In this document: in pieces, positions 42,035 through 49,631 of the stretch
Layout of the letters: every line of letters starts with the position of its first letter
Numbering within the stretch: the stretch's first letter is position 1
DNA from: Flavobacterium johnsoniae UW101
Lineage (GTDB): Bacteria; Bacteroidota; Bacteroidia; Flavobacteriales; Flavobacteriaceae
Direction of reading: 5' to 3'
Length of the DNA: 64,000 nt
Assembly (NCBI RefSeq): GCF_000016645.1
Contig: NC_009441.1
Coordinates: 3,906,001-3,970,000 of the forward strand
The notes under the pieces: model-generated
Told to the model about the DNA's origin: nothing
Databases searched by the model: none
What the model saw: only the letters and a program-made list of their open reading frames with translations
Translations under genes and position numbers: made by a program

Positions 42035-42788
42035 CTAAACTGGCTTTTAACATTGACATTAAATCGTCGCCTTGTTTATGAACCACTTTCATTTTAGGAG
42101 CCGTTTTTTGAACTTTCCCTTTGGCTTTCTTTTTAATAATATCCAAAAGTTTGGTTGTATATTCGTCTTTAAAACCTGTAATATCAAACTTTTCAGTAAG
42201 CTGGTCGATTAGTTTTTCGGCCATATCCATTTCTTTTGTTGCTTTTTTAGAAATCGGAGGCAGGTTTAATTCATCGGTGCTTCGTATTTCCTGTTCAAAT
42301 CGAATTCGGTTTAATACAATCACATTTTTGTACGGTTTTAAAATGGCAAGGCTTTCTTTGTTTCGCAAAACAAAACGCGTAACTCCTACTTTTCCGGAAG
42401 CTTGCAGTGCATCACGAAGCAGTCCGTAGGCATTCATTGCGCCTTTGTCTGGTTCTAGATAATACGGCTGTTCGTAATAAATACTTTCAATTTCTTTTTC
42501 TAAAACAAAACTTTCAATATCAATTGTCTTGGTTTTAATGGCATCTGCCGCTTCAAAATCAGAATCGTCTAGGATTACATATTTATCATTCAGCATGTAC
42601 CCTTTTACAATATTGGCAAAATCGACTTCTTTGCCTGTATTTTCATTGACACGTTTAAACTTAATGTTTGCATTGTCTTTTTTATCCAGCATATCCATAT
42701 CAAGACTGCTTTCCTGAACTGCCGAAAACATTTTTATTGGAATATTAATTAACCCAAAACTCACTGAACCTGTCCATATCGATCTCAT
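42009..42788 (-). CDS. ku: DNA end-binding protein Ku
   Basis: The 259-residue protein matches bacterial Ku: [23 protein letters not shown] at the N-terminus (cited in parts), the central [24 protein letters not shown] region and a Lys-rich C-terminal tail ending in KKKKSS. It encircles DNA ends as a homodimer and recruits LigD. It is convergent with ligD and the two 3' ends are 9 bp apart. The pair is enough for two-component NHEJ in other bacteria. The length is typical (250-300). Confidence 0.94.
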
Positions 42789-42903
42789 AATTTTTTCCTT
42801 TAAATTTCACTTAAAAGTAAATCACATCAATCAATATTGCTTTATACTATCATAGGAATGTTTTATAAAATACAAACTCAAAATCAACACTCTAAACCTA
42901 ACA

Positions 42904-43398
42904 TCAGTGTAGTTTTTTCTTGAAATAAATTTGTTTTTCTATAGTGTTTTCCTGAAACTCAAATTCCTTATAGTCTAAAGCTTTTAGTGTTTTAATTAAA
43001 ACTTCGTCAACAGCAAAAGCTTTTACCCAAATTAAATCGTGTTTTCGCTGCGATGCAATTTCTTCGGCACGTTTAAAAAGCACTGCTAAATCTTCTTCAT
43101 TAAAATAAATAATGTCTTTTAAACAAATTGCTTTTTCTGCTTCGAGATTTTCATTGGAAAGTCTGGACGAATCCAGCTTTAAAAATGACTGCGGATTTTC
43201 GCCTTCATAAACCATCAGAATTTCAATTGAAAAATCATTCTGTATTCGAAACAGTTCTTTTTGAGAAAATCTTTCTTCTGCAGTTTGTACCGCTGCATCT
43301 TTCTGTTCAAATAAACGCTCATAAAACTGAAGTGCCTGGTTCTCCATCCAAAACACATTATCATTAATTATAACTACAAATCGTGCCGTTTTACTCAT
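42904..43398 (-). CDS. GNAT-like protein lacking clear acetyl-CoA loop
   Basis: The 164-residue protein resembles a GNAT fold in order of elements: an N-terminal helix pair, then the EILMVYEGENPQSFLKLDSSRL strand region, ICLKDIIYFNE, and LIWVKAFAVDEVLIKTLKALDYKEFE, which resembles the GNAT C-terminal motif 'W....N..a...Y.k.GF'. The characteristic R/Q-x-x-G-x-G/A acetyl-CoA-binding loop is missing. It may be a diverged or inactive acetyltransferase. No operon partner is seen. Confidence 0.55.
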   Translation of the reverse strand: MSKTARFVVIINDNVFWMENQALQFYERLFEQKDAAVQTAEERFSQKELFRIQNDFSIEILMVYEGENPQSFLKLDSSRLSNENLEAEKAICLKDIIYFNEEDLAVLFKRAEEIASQRKHDLIWVKAFAVDEVLIKTLKALDYKEFEFQENTIEKQIYFKKKLH

Positions 43399-43697
43399 AT
43401 CTTTTTTAGTATTGATGAAGAAGCAAATTTGCAGGGATTCTGGTTTTAAGAAAAGAGCAATATGACGGTTCTTTTGTGCAAAAAGGCTTTTTTTTTTAAG
43501 GTTCTAAGGGGCTGAGGATCTAAGGTACTGAGTTTTTATACTTTTTGATTTAATCTCGCAAAGTCGCAGAGTCGCAAAAACTATAGTCTTACCAAACTTT
43601 AATAAGTTTTAAATTAAGAAAAAAACTTTGCGACTCTGCGACTTTGCGAGATTCAAAAAAAACTAAAAACCGGGACTGCGACTGAAAACAAAAAAAA
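43399..43697. repeat. Intergenic region with a 27-bp-arm palindrome and word-like repeats
   Basis: No gene is present. 43552-43578 and 43627-43653 are perfect 27-bp inverted arms (core CGCAAAGTCGCAGAGTCGC) around a 48-nt loop. Just before them, 43500-43535 carries a CTAAGG/CTGAGG word repeat. Related CGCAAAG words recur at 56546-56687. These look like interspersed palindromic repeats of the genome. Confidence 0.75.
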
Positions 43698-44543
43698 CTA
43701 CTTCCGATATTCTAAAGGTGAAATACCAGTATGATTTTTAAAAAACCTTCCAAAAGCGGATTGATTTTGAAAGTTCAATTCGTCGCTGATTTGATTGATG
43801 GTTAAGCTTTTATTCTGCAATAAAACTTTAGCTTCCAGAATTACGACTTCATTAATCCAGTCGCTTGCGGTTTTGCCGCTGTTCTTTTTAATTACTTCTG
43901 ACAGGTGTTTTCGGGTTACGTTTAAGGAATCGGCATAATACTCGACTGACCTTTGTTTTAGGAAATCTTTAAAAAGAAGTTTTTTAAAATTTTCGAATAT
44001 TGGATTTTGAGTTCCTCCAGCAGAAACGGCTTCCTGAACCGAATCGAGCTCGTATATCAAAATATACAGATAACTTATTAACGTCGCCGATTGATGCTTA
44101 GAATCGCCTTCTAAAAGTTCTTTAATCAAATTGAAAATGCGCTCAAATTTAATTTTTAAACTTCCTTTCAGTTCTAGAACATTATTATTTTCGAAAAATT
44201 CATATTGCGATAAAAAGAAAACATTTGTCTGGGTTTCCAGAAAAAACTGCGGTTTAAAGAATATAATATCAATTAAAATTTCATCGCTGTTTTTGGTAAA
44301 ACTTCTCGTTACTGTTGGGCCCAAAGCAATGACAGCAGGCGCATGGATTATTTTTTTATCCAAATGTGTCTGCACTATAATTGAACCCTTTCTTAAAAAT
44401 TCAATTGCATAGCTTTCTGCACGATACGGTTCACTTATGTAGGGATGTTCTGTGGTTTGAGTGTAGAAATAATCCTCTTTATCAGTACTCGAAAAAAGGC
44501 TTTTATGCTTTGTTAAGGAATACGTTTGAATTTTATTTTTCAA
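43698..44543 (-). CDS. AraC-family transcriptional regulator
   Basis: The 281-residue protein has a C-terminal AraC DNA-binding domain (about 185-281) with two helix-turn-helix motifs: SLNVTRKHLSEVIKK and INQISDELNFQNQSAFGRFFKNHTGISP in parts. The N-terminal 170 residues are a cupin-type sensing domain of unknown ligand. It begins at an ATG at 44541-44543. No obvious operon target is next to it; the PQQ dehydrogenase upstream is transcribed in the same direction beyond a terminator. Confidence 0.88.
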   Translation of the reverse strand: MKNKIQTYSLTKHKSLFSSTDKEDYFYTQTTEHPYISEPYRAESYAIEFLRKGSIIVQTHLDKKIIHAPAVIALGPTVTRSFTKNSDEILIDIIFFKPQFFLETQTNVFFLSQYEFFENNNVLELKGSLKIKFERIFNLIKELLEGDSKHQSATLISYLYILIYELDSVQEAVSAGGTQNPIFENFKKLLFKDFLKQRSVEYYADSLNVTRKHLSEVIKKNSGKTASDWINEVVILEAKVLLQNKSLTINQISDELNFQNQSAFGRFFKNHTGISPLEYRK

Positions 44544-44605
44544 AGTTGTCTTTTGTAATAATGATACTCAAAGATAACGAATGAAAGCGATATGAAAAGA
44601 AACAA

Positions 44606-44628
44606 AAATGGCGCAAAAAGCGCCATTT
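44606..44628 (-). terminator. Terminator of the PQQ-type dehydrogenase gene
   Basis: Hairpin with arms AAATGGCGC (44606-44614) and GCGCCATTT (44620-44628) and a 5-nt A loop. On the minus strand the stem is followed by TTTGTTT. Confidence 0.75.
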
Positions 44629-44640
44629 CTAAATTTATAA

Positions 44641-44703
44641 GATAATTAACCATTAACAATCAACCATCAACAATTAACCATCAACAATTAACCATCAACA
44701 ATT
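44641..44703. repeat. 14-bp tandem repeat (CAATTAACCATCAA)
   Basis: About three to four copies of a 14-bp unit, some with single changes, lie between the dehydrogenase stop and its terminator. Variable copy number would only alter the 3' untranslated part. Confidence 0.7.
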
Positions 44704-45929
44704 TATTTCTTATCTATTTTATAAAGTCTTCCCTGATCTGTTACGGCATATAAAGCTCCATCGCCTCCTTGCGTTATATCTCTAAAACGCTGGCCTTCGC
44801 CTGCCAGAAGTCTTTCTTCTCCCACAACTTTATTGTCTTTAATTACCAATCTTGCAATATGCTGACCACTTAAAGAACCAATGAAAAGGTTGTTTTCCCA
44901 TTCCGGCACACGATTTCCTGTGTAAAAAGTCATACCGCTTGGAGAAATAACCGGATCCCAGTAATAAACCGGCTGTTCCATTCCTTCTTTCTGCTGGATA
45001 GCGTCACCAATTGGATCACCGCTGTATTCAATTCCATAAGTAATAGTCGGCCATCCGTAATTAGAACCTGCTTTTAAACGGTTCAACTCATCACCTCCTC
45101 TTGGTCCGTGTTCACTTTGCCAGATCTCTTTTGTAACCGGGTGAATTGCTAATCCCTGCGGATTTCTATGTCCGTATGTGTACAGCTCAGGTAAAGCTCC
45201 GGCACCGCTAAAAGTTGGATTTCCAGAAGCCGGCTGTCCGTCTTTTGTAATTCTTAAAACTTTACCTAAACTTGCTGTAAGCGACTGCGCCAAAGGTCGG
45301 GTTTGTAAAACCGAACGTTCTCCAGTACTAACAATAAGATTTCCTGTCTGGTCAAAAAGAATACGTCCGCCATAATGAAGATCACTAGGATTTGCAGGGC
45401 TTGAGCGGTAAATAACCGTTGCATTTTCGATTGTTTTTTCGTTAGCAGCCAGTTTTCCTTTGGCTACAGATGAAATATTTCCACCTGTTACAGCTTCAGA
45501 AAATACCCAGTAAATCATTCTGTTCGATGCAAAATCCGGATCAAGACATAAACCTAACAAACCTCCCTGATTAGCAGGATTTACAGCCGGAAGACCCGTA
45601 ATTGGTTCACTTACCACTCCGGCAGTTGTTACAATACGTAAAGTTCCTGTTGTTTTTTGAGTCACCAAAAGACGACCGTCAGGAAGCGCTTTAACGCCCC
45701 ACGGACTTGTTAGTGCACTTGTAATAATATCAGCTTTAAATTCTGTATCAGTCGTCATACCAGCAATTCTGGTTTGTCCGTTAAATGCAGGTTTATATTG
45801 AGTATTTGCAGGATTAGTTTCTACAGGATCTGTTACTGTTCCGCCTCCGTTTGCAGGAGTATCATCGTTGTTGCAGCTAAAGGCAAATAATGCACTCGAA
45901 AGAATAAAAATGTACTTTAAATTTTTCAT
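44703..45929 (-). CDS. PQQ-dependent sugar dehydrogenase-like lipoprotein
   Basis: The 408-residue protein belongs to the soluble glucose/sorbosone dehydrogenase (YliI-like) family, six-bladed propellers that oxidise sugars or aldoses with PQQ. Evidence: FAFSC lipobox (Cys19), LHYGGRILFDQTGNLIVSTGE, YGHRNPQGLAIHP and SEHGPRGGDELN, which form the cofactor and calcium site. It is lipid-anchored, so the enzyme acts in the periplasm. PQQ must come from outside or from genes elsewhere. It stands alone on the minus strand and ends before a tandem repeat and terminator. Confidence 0.88.
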   Translation of the reverse strand: MKNLKYIFILSSALFAFSCNNDDTPANGGGTVTDPVETNPANTQYKPAFNGQTRIAGMTTDTEFKADIITSALTSPWGVKALPDGRLLVTQKTTGTLRIVTTAGVVSEPITGLPAVNPANQGGLLGLCLDPDFASNRMIYWVFSEAVTGGNISSVAKGKLAANEKTIENATVIYRSSPANPSDLHYGGRILFDQTGNLIVSTGERSVLQTRPLAQSLTASLGKVLRITKDGQPASGNPTFSGAGALPELYTYGHRNPQGLAIHPVTKEIWQSEHGPRGGDELNRLKAGSNYGWPTITYGIEYSGDPIGDAIQQKEGMEQPVYYWDPVISPSGMTFYTGNRVPEWENNLFIGSLSGQHIARLVIKDNKVVGEERLLAGEGQRFRDITQGGDGALYAVTDQGRLYKIDKK

Positions 45930-46041
45930 AGTAGTTATTTATTAAATTAATTTGGGTTATAAGCGTCAAATGTCTAAAATTAAAAACGGCTTATTTTATA
46001 TAATTTAAGGAAAGACTTACAGAATTCTTATCAGTAAACAT

Positions 46042-46077
46042 AAAAAAAGACCGTTTTAAATAAAAACGGCCTCTTTT
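46042..46077 (-). terminator. Terminator of the DoxX gene
   Basis: Imperfect hairpin (CCGTTTT / AAAACGG) flanked by A-rich and T-rich tracts; on the minus strand it ends in seven Ts. It lies just downstream of the DoxX gene. Confidence 0.7.
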
Positions 46078-46099
46078 AGTATATAGTATTAAAAAGATA

Positions 46100-46486
46100 T
46101 TAATCCCATTTATTGGTTTTAGAAACAGCATATTTTCCTGCTCCTGTAAAAAACAATCCAACTGAACCTAAAAGGTAAAGCATCAACAATTCGTTTGCAT
46201 AACCTCCGTGTTCGCTGATTGAGAAAATATCCTGAGCATGTGCTACGGCAATGGCAACGACACAAGTTACAGCAAGAAGAACTGCAGCAATTCTGGTACG
46301 GAAACCTAATAAAATAGCAATTGGAGCTAAAACTTCTCCAACATAAACAGAATATCCAAATGCTCCCATATTGTCTACAAGGAAAGAAATTCCATGAAGA
46401 ACTTTAGAAATTCCGTGAAATAGCATTAAACCTCCAACGCTGATTCTGATTAGTAATAATCCAAGGTCTGTGTTTTTTGAAATCAT
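46100..46486 (-). CDS. DoxX-family membrane protein
   Basis: The start is set at the ATG at 46484-46486; a longer reading to 46522 has no supporting signal. The 128-residue protein has four membrane helices and the DoxX signature LLLIRISVGGLMLFHGISKVLHG. DoxX proteins are small inner-membrane oxidoreductase-associated proteins of uncertain function. A 23-bp inverted repeat at 46575-46597, which closely matches sites upstream of two siderophore receptors in this window, lies 89 bp upstream, so the gene may be iron-regulated. Confidence 0.85.
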   Translation of the reverse strand: MISKNTDLGLLLIRISVGGLMLFHGISKVLHGISFLVDNMGAFGYSVYVGEVLAPIAILLGFRTRIAAVLLAVTCVVAIAVAHAQDIFSISEHGGYANELLMLYLLGSVGLFFTGAGKYAVSKTNKWD

Positions 46487-46574
46487 AACAATTTTGTTTT
46501 GGTTTTTAAAAATTAAATACAAATTTGGCTTGTAAGGCCGCTAAAATACAAAAATTGTTAAGATAAAAAATACG

Positions 46575-46597
46575 TTATTTAAATTAATTCTAAATAA
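46575..46597. promoter_or_regulatory. Candidate Fur box upstream of DoxX gene
   Basis: Inverted repeat TTATTTA-N9-TAAATAA with core AATTAATTC. It differs at two positions from the site at 61830-61852 and at four from that at 55385-55407. Fur binding is inferred from its recurrence at iron-transport genes. Confidence 0.5.
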
Positions 46598-46635
46598 CTA
46601 ACCTTATATATCATACACCGTCCAGAATGCTGTTT

Positions 46636-47649
46636 TTAAAATTTTATTGCAATTTTTCCAATTGTTTTTCCGGACTCTAAAAGCTGATGTGCTTTTATTA
46701 AATTTTCAGCAGTAAGTCCTTTATATGTTTCTTTTAAAGTCGTTTTTAAAACACCTTCATCTAATAGATCGGCTATTTTGTTTAAAATATGATGCTGATC
46801 GATCATGTCTTCTGTTTGAAACATTGAACGTGTGTACATCAATTCCCATGAAAATGAAACACTTTTACCTTTCAATTTATTCAAAACAACGGGTTCAGCA
46901 CTTCCGGTAATTGAAGCAATATGTCCCTGAGGTTTTATTAATTCGGCCATAATGTCCCAATACGCATTGGTATCAACAAAGTCTAAAATGAAATCTACGT
47001 TTTGAAAACCAGCTTCTCTAACCGATTCAATTAAGTTTTTATGATCGACAACAAAATCAGCTCCCTGTTTTTTACACCGGTCAATGGTTTCCGGACGTGA
47101 AGCGGTGGCAATAACTGTTAATCCTGCAATTTTCTTAGCCAGCTGAATAGCGATAGAGCCCACACCACCGGCACCTCCAATAATAAGAATTGATTTTCCT
47201 TTGTCTTTTTCAGGATTAATTCGGATTCTGTCAAACAGAATTTCCCAAGCTGTTAATCCTGTTAACGGAATAGCAGCTGCTTCGGCATCAGTTAAGGATG
47301 TTGGTTTATTTCCAACAATTCTTTCGTCAATAATTTGGTATTCGGCGTTGCTTCCTTGTTTGGTGATATCTCCGGCATAATATACTAAGTCGCCAACATC
47401 AAATAAAGTTACTTTTTCGCCAACGGCCTGCACAATTCCAACTGCATCCCAGCCAATAATTTTTGGGGTTTCTAATACGGTGTCTTTTGCGGCGCTCTGA
47501 CGAATTTTAAAATCGACCGGATTTACTGAAATCGCATCAATTTTTACTAATAAATCGTGCGGACCAGGCGTTGGTTTTACAGTTTCAAATTCAATAAAAC
47601 TGTCTTTTTCTTCTATTGATAATGAGGTTTTGAATCCTATTGCTTTCAT
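46636..47649 (-). CDS. Zinc-binding-type alcohol dehydrogenase / quinone oxidoreductase (MDR)
   Basis: The start is at the ATG giving MKAIGFKTSL (47647-47649); the longer frame to 47727 has no support. The 337-residue protein is a medium-chain dehydrogenase/reductase of the ZADH2/QOR group. It has KIDAISVNPVDFKIR, LTGLTAWEILFDRI, IIGGAGGVGSIAIQLAKK (NADPH site) and the ending SGKTIGKIAIKF. The zinc-ligand cysteine and histidines of true ADHs are missing, so it probably reduces quinones or enones with NADPH. It is monocistronic. Confidence 0.87.
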   Translation of the reverse strand: MKAIGFKTSLSIEEKDSFIEFETVKPTPGPHDLLVKIDAISVNPVDFKIRQSAAKDTVLETPKIIGWDAVGIVQAVGEKVTLFDVGDLVYYAGDITKQGSNAEYQIIDERIVGNKPTSLTDAEAAAIPLTGLTAWEILFDRIRINPEKDKGKSILIIGGAGGVGSIAIQLAKKIAGLTVIATASRPETIDRCKKQGADFVVDHKNLIESVREAGFQNVDFILDFVDTNAYWDIMAELIKPQGHIASITGSAEPVVLNKLKGKSVSFSWELMYTRSMFQTEDMIDQHHILNKIADLLDEGVLKTTLKETYKGLTAENLIKAHQLLESGKTIGKIAIKF

Positions 47650-47949
47650 TGTTTCTAAATTTTGGTTTAAATATACTAACAAAGATACAAGCGGTTTGAT
47701 TCTTATAATTGGTATAATTTTATGCAATATTTGTACAAATTCAGCATTTTTTTAAAGGCCTAAAATTCTAAGTTCTTAAGATGCTGCGTTTATTTCTCAC
47801 GCAGATTGGGCAGATTGAGCTGATGTTTACTGAAAAAAATTAAACACATAGAAACATAGCTAAACAACTTATGGATATCGTGGCAAAGAAAAACCAGGGT
47901 TCTATGTGTTTATAAAGCATTAAATTTGCTAAACAAAAATCTTTTAAAA
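47650..47949. repeat. Intergenic region with palindrome and word-like repeats
   Basis: There is no gene in these 300 bp. 47841-47853 and 47900-47912 are perfect 13-bp inverted arms (TAAACACATAGAA). Upstream, 47770-47830 has the words TTCTTAAGATGCTG and ACGCAGATTGGGCAGATTGAG. These are similar in style to the repeats at 43.5, 56.5 and 59.1 kb. Confidence 0.65.
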
Positions 47950-48510
47950 ATGAATATCAGAAAAGCCGAAATATCCGATTCTAAATATATTGCTCCTATA
48001 TTATTATTAGCAATGGAAGACATAATTTACAAGTTTATTGCTAAAAAAGATTACGCCGCTGCGAAAGACTTTCTGGAGTATTTCGCTTCAAGAGAAAACA
48101 ATCAATATTCTTATCAAAATTGTTTTGTTGCTGAAGAAAATAATGAAATTATTGGTGCAGTAAATATTTATAATGGATCTGATATAGAAGCATTACGCGC
48201 TCCTATTGTCGATTATGTACGAAAGAATTATAATCCTGAATTTAATCCCGAATTTGAAACCCGCGCCGGAGAGTTTTATATAGATTCATTAGGTGTCAAT
48301 CCAAATCATCAGGGAAAAGGAATTGGTTCTAAAATACTTCGTTTTTTAATTGATGAATTTGTACATAAAAACCAGCAGACTTTAGGACTTCTTGTTGAAG
48401 AAGATAATCCTTTGGCAAAAAGTCTTTATTTAAAGCTGGGATTTGAAATAGTGGGCGAAAAAACTCTGGTTGGCAAAAAGCTAGAACATCTTCAAATAAG
48501 TCATAAATAA
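47950..48510 (+). CDS. GNAT acetyltransferase
   Basis: Start at the ATG at 47950 (MNIRKAEISD); an upstream in-frame TTG at 47926 is less likely. The 186-residue protein has GNAT features: FYIDSLGVNPNHQGKGIGSKILRFLI with the acetyl-CoA loop QGKGIG, and LVEEDNPLAKSLYLKLGF. The insertion DYVRKNYNPEFNPEFE is typical of a Bacteroidota GNAT subgroup. Substrate unknown. It stands alone. Confidence 0.87.
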   Translation: MNIRKAEISDSKYIAPILLLAMEDIIYKFIAKKDYAAAKDFLEYFASRENNQYSYQNCFVAEENNEIIGAVNIYNGSDIEALRAPIVDYVRKNYNPEFNPEFETRAGEFYIDSLGVNPNHQGKGIGSKILRFLIDEFVHKNQQTLGLLVEEDNPLAKSLYLKLGFEIVGEKTLVGKKLEHLQISHK

Positions 48511-48590
48511 AAACTCTATTCCTTGTTTTGTGCATTTTATCGTTTATTTTAAACAATTTGACGATAATTCTGTCGTTATAAAAAACAATG

Positions 48591-48624
48591 AGGCTTTTTT
48601 TCTAAATTTTGAAAAAGCCTTTTA
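48591..48624. terminator. Hairpin upstream of second DoxX-like gene
   Basis: Arms AGGCTTTT (48591 onward) and AAAAGCCT (to 48620) with a T-rich tail, after the GNAT gene. Confidence 0.6.
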
Positions 48625-48656
48625 ATGACATATTGAAATAAAAACTAATAATCAGA

Positions 48657-49091
48657 ATGAAAAACATAACCATATTAGAAGCAGGTTTAATTTTAAGAAT
48701 AGTTTTAGCAATTACAATGCTTTCAGCGGTGGCTGATCGATTTGGAATTTGGGGAGCGCCGGGTTCAAACGGTGTTGCTTGGGGAAATTGGGAAAATTTT
48801 GTTGTTTATACACAAACCCTCAATCCTTTTGCAACTAAATCTGTGGCAGAAATACTAGGATCTATTGCTACTTTCTTCGAAGTTTTATTATCGCTTTTAT
48901 TACTTTTTGGATTCAAAACCAGAATCGCCGCTTTAGGAACTGCTTTTTTGATGCTGCTTTTCGCATTGGCTATGGCAATTTCAGTTTCGGTAAAAGCCCC
49001 TTTTGATTATTCGGTTTTAACGAGTGCCGCTGCGGCATTACTGCTTTCTACAATTGGAAAAACTGTTTTTGCAGTAGATAACAGAATATAA
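48657..49091 (+). CDS. DoxX-like membrane protein
   Basis: The 144-residue protein has four membrane helices. Its DoxX-type features are LRIVLAITMLSAVADRFGIWG (cited in full as one 20-residue motif with one extra), a loop with GVAWGNWENFVVYT, and FFEVLLSLLLLFGFKTRIAALG. It is more like the DoxX/DUF6790-type group with a longer N-terminal loop than the gene at 46100. Role unknown, probably inner-membrane. A small hairpin (49097-49122) lies downstream. Confidence 0.75.
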   Translation: MKNITILEAGLILRIVLAITMLSAVADRFGIWGAPGSNGVAWGNWENFVVYTQTLNPFATKSVAEILGSIATFFEVLLSLLLLFGFKTRIAALGTAFLMLLFALAMAISVSVKAPFDYSVLTSAAAALLLSTIGKTVFAVDNRI

Positions 49092-49096
49092 ACACA

Positions 49097-49122
49097 AAAG
49101 GGATAGATTACTCTATCCCTTT
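49097..49122. terminator. Hairpin between convergent genes
   Basis: Arms AAAGGGATAG and CTATCCCTTT, 6-nt loop. The T-run is short, so termination strength is uncertain. Confidence 0.55.
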
Positions 49123-49157
49123 CTGCCCCAACAAAATATTTAAAACACCATTAATTC

Positions 49158-49550
49158 CTACAATAGGGATTCTACATAACTTGCAATTTGTGAGTCTGTT
49201 TGGTAACTAAAAGAGGACTGAACTAATTGGACGGTTAAAAACAATGTGTCCTCTTTTAGTTCCACCTTAACATCGTCATTATTTTCAGAATTGGTTAAAT
49301 GAATTGTACTTATTTTATCCTGAAGTGCTTCTTTTCCCATATCATCAATACAAATCTTTTTTACAAATGATTCTACATCATCAAAAACATATTCCAGTCT
49401 TGATAATGGATATTCGTCATAAGCTGTAAAAGTATTCCAGTCAATATCTACTTTAATATCATAACCGGCTCTTTCTTTTAATTTTGCTTCAAAAGCCGGA
49501 AGTTTTTCTACTTTAATTGATTCTGCTAAACGTTTTTCTGCTAATCCCAT
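49158..49550 (-). CDS. Hypothetical protein with partner TPR gene
   Basis: The 130-residue protein is soluble, acidic and of no recognised family: a helical N-terminus (MGLAEKRLAESIKVEKLPAFEAKLKE in part), then two beta strands and a C-terminal amphipathic helix. It lies 81 bp downstream of a TPR membrane-protein gene and both genes have the same AT-rich palindrome (49607-49624 and 51603-51617) about 55 bp before their start codons. The two are therefore probably regulated together. No function can be given. Confidence 0.6.
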   Translation of the reverse strand: MGLAEKRLAESIKVEKLPAFEAKLKERAGYDIKVDIDWNTFTAYDEYPLSRLEYVFDDVESFVKKICIDDMGKEALQDKISTIHLTNSENNDDVKVELKEDTLFLTVQLVQSSFSYQTDSQIASYVESLL

Positions 49551-49606
49551 ATTGATTTTAGTTATTAATTACGCTGGCAAATGTATCTTCCGGATTTATT
49601 TCCTGC

Positions 49607-49624
49607 ATCACTATAAATAGTGAT
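49607..49624. promoter_or_regulatory. ATCACTAT palindrome, copy 1
   Basis: Perfect palindrome ATCACTAT-AA-ATAGTGAT, 57 bp before the start of the 49158-49550 gene. On the minus strand it is preceded by AAAA. A near copy lies at 51603-51617. Confidence 0.55.
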
Positions 49625-49631
49625 TTTTACT

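Noticed and set aside
45961..46040. Additional Fur-like box upstream of the PQQ-type dehydrogenase
   Set aside because: AT-rich words are present (TTATTT near 45934) but the second arm is missing.
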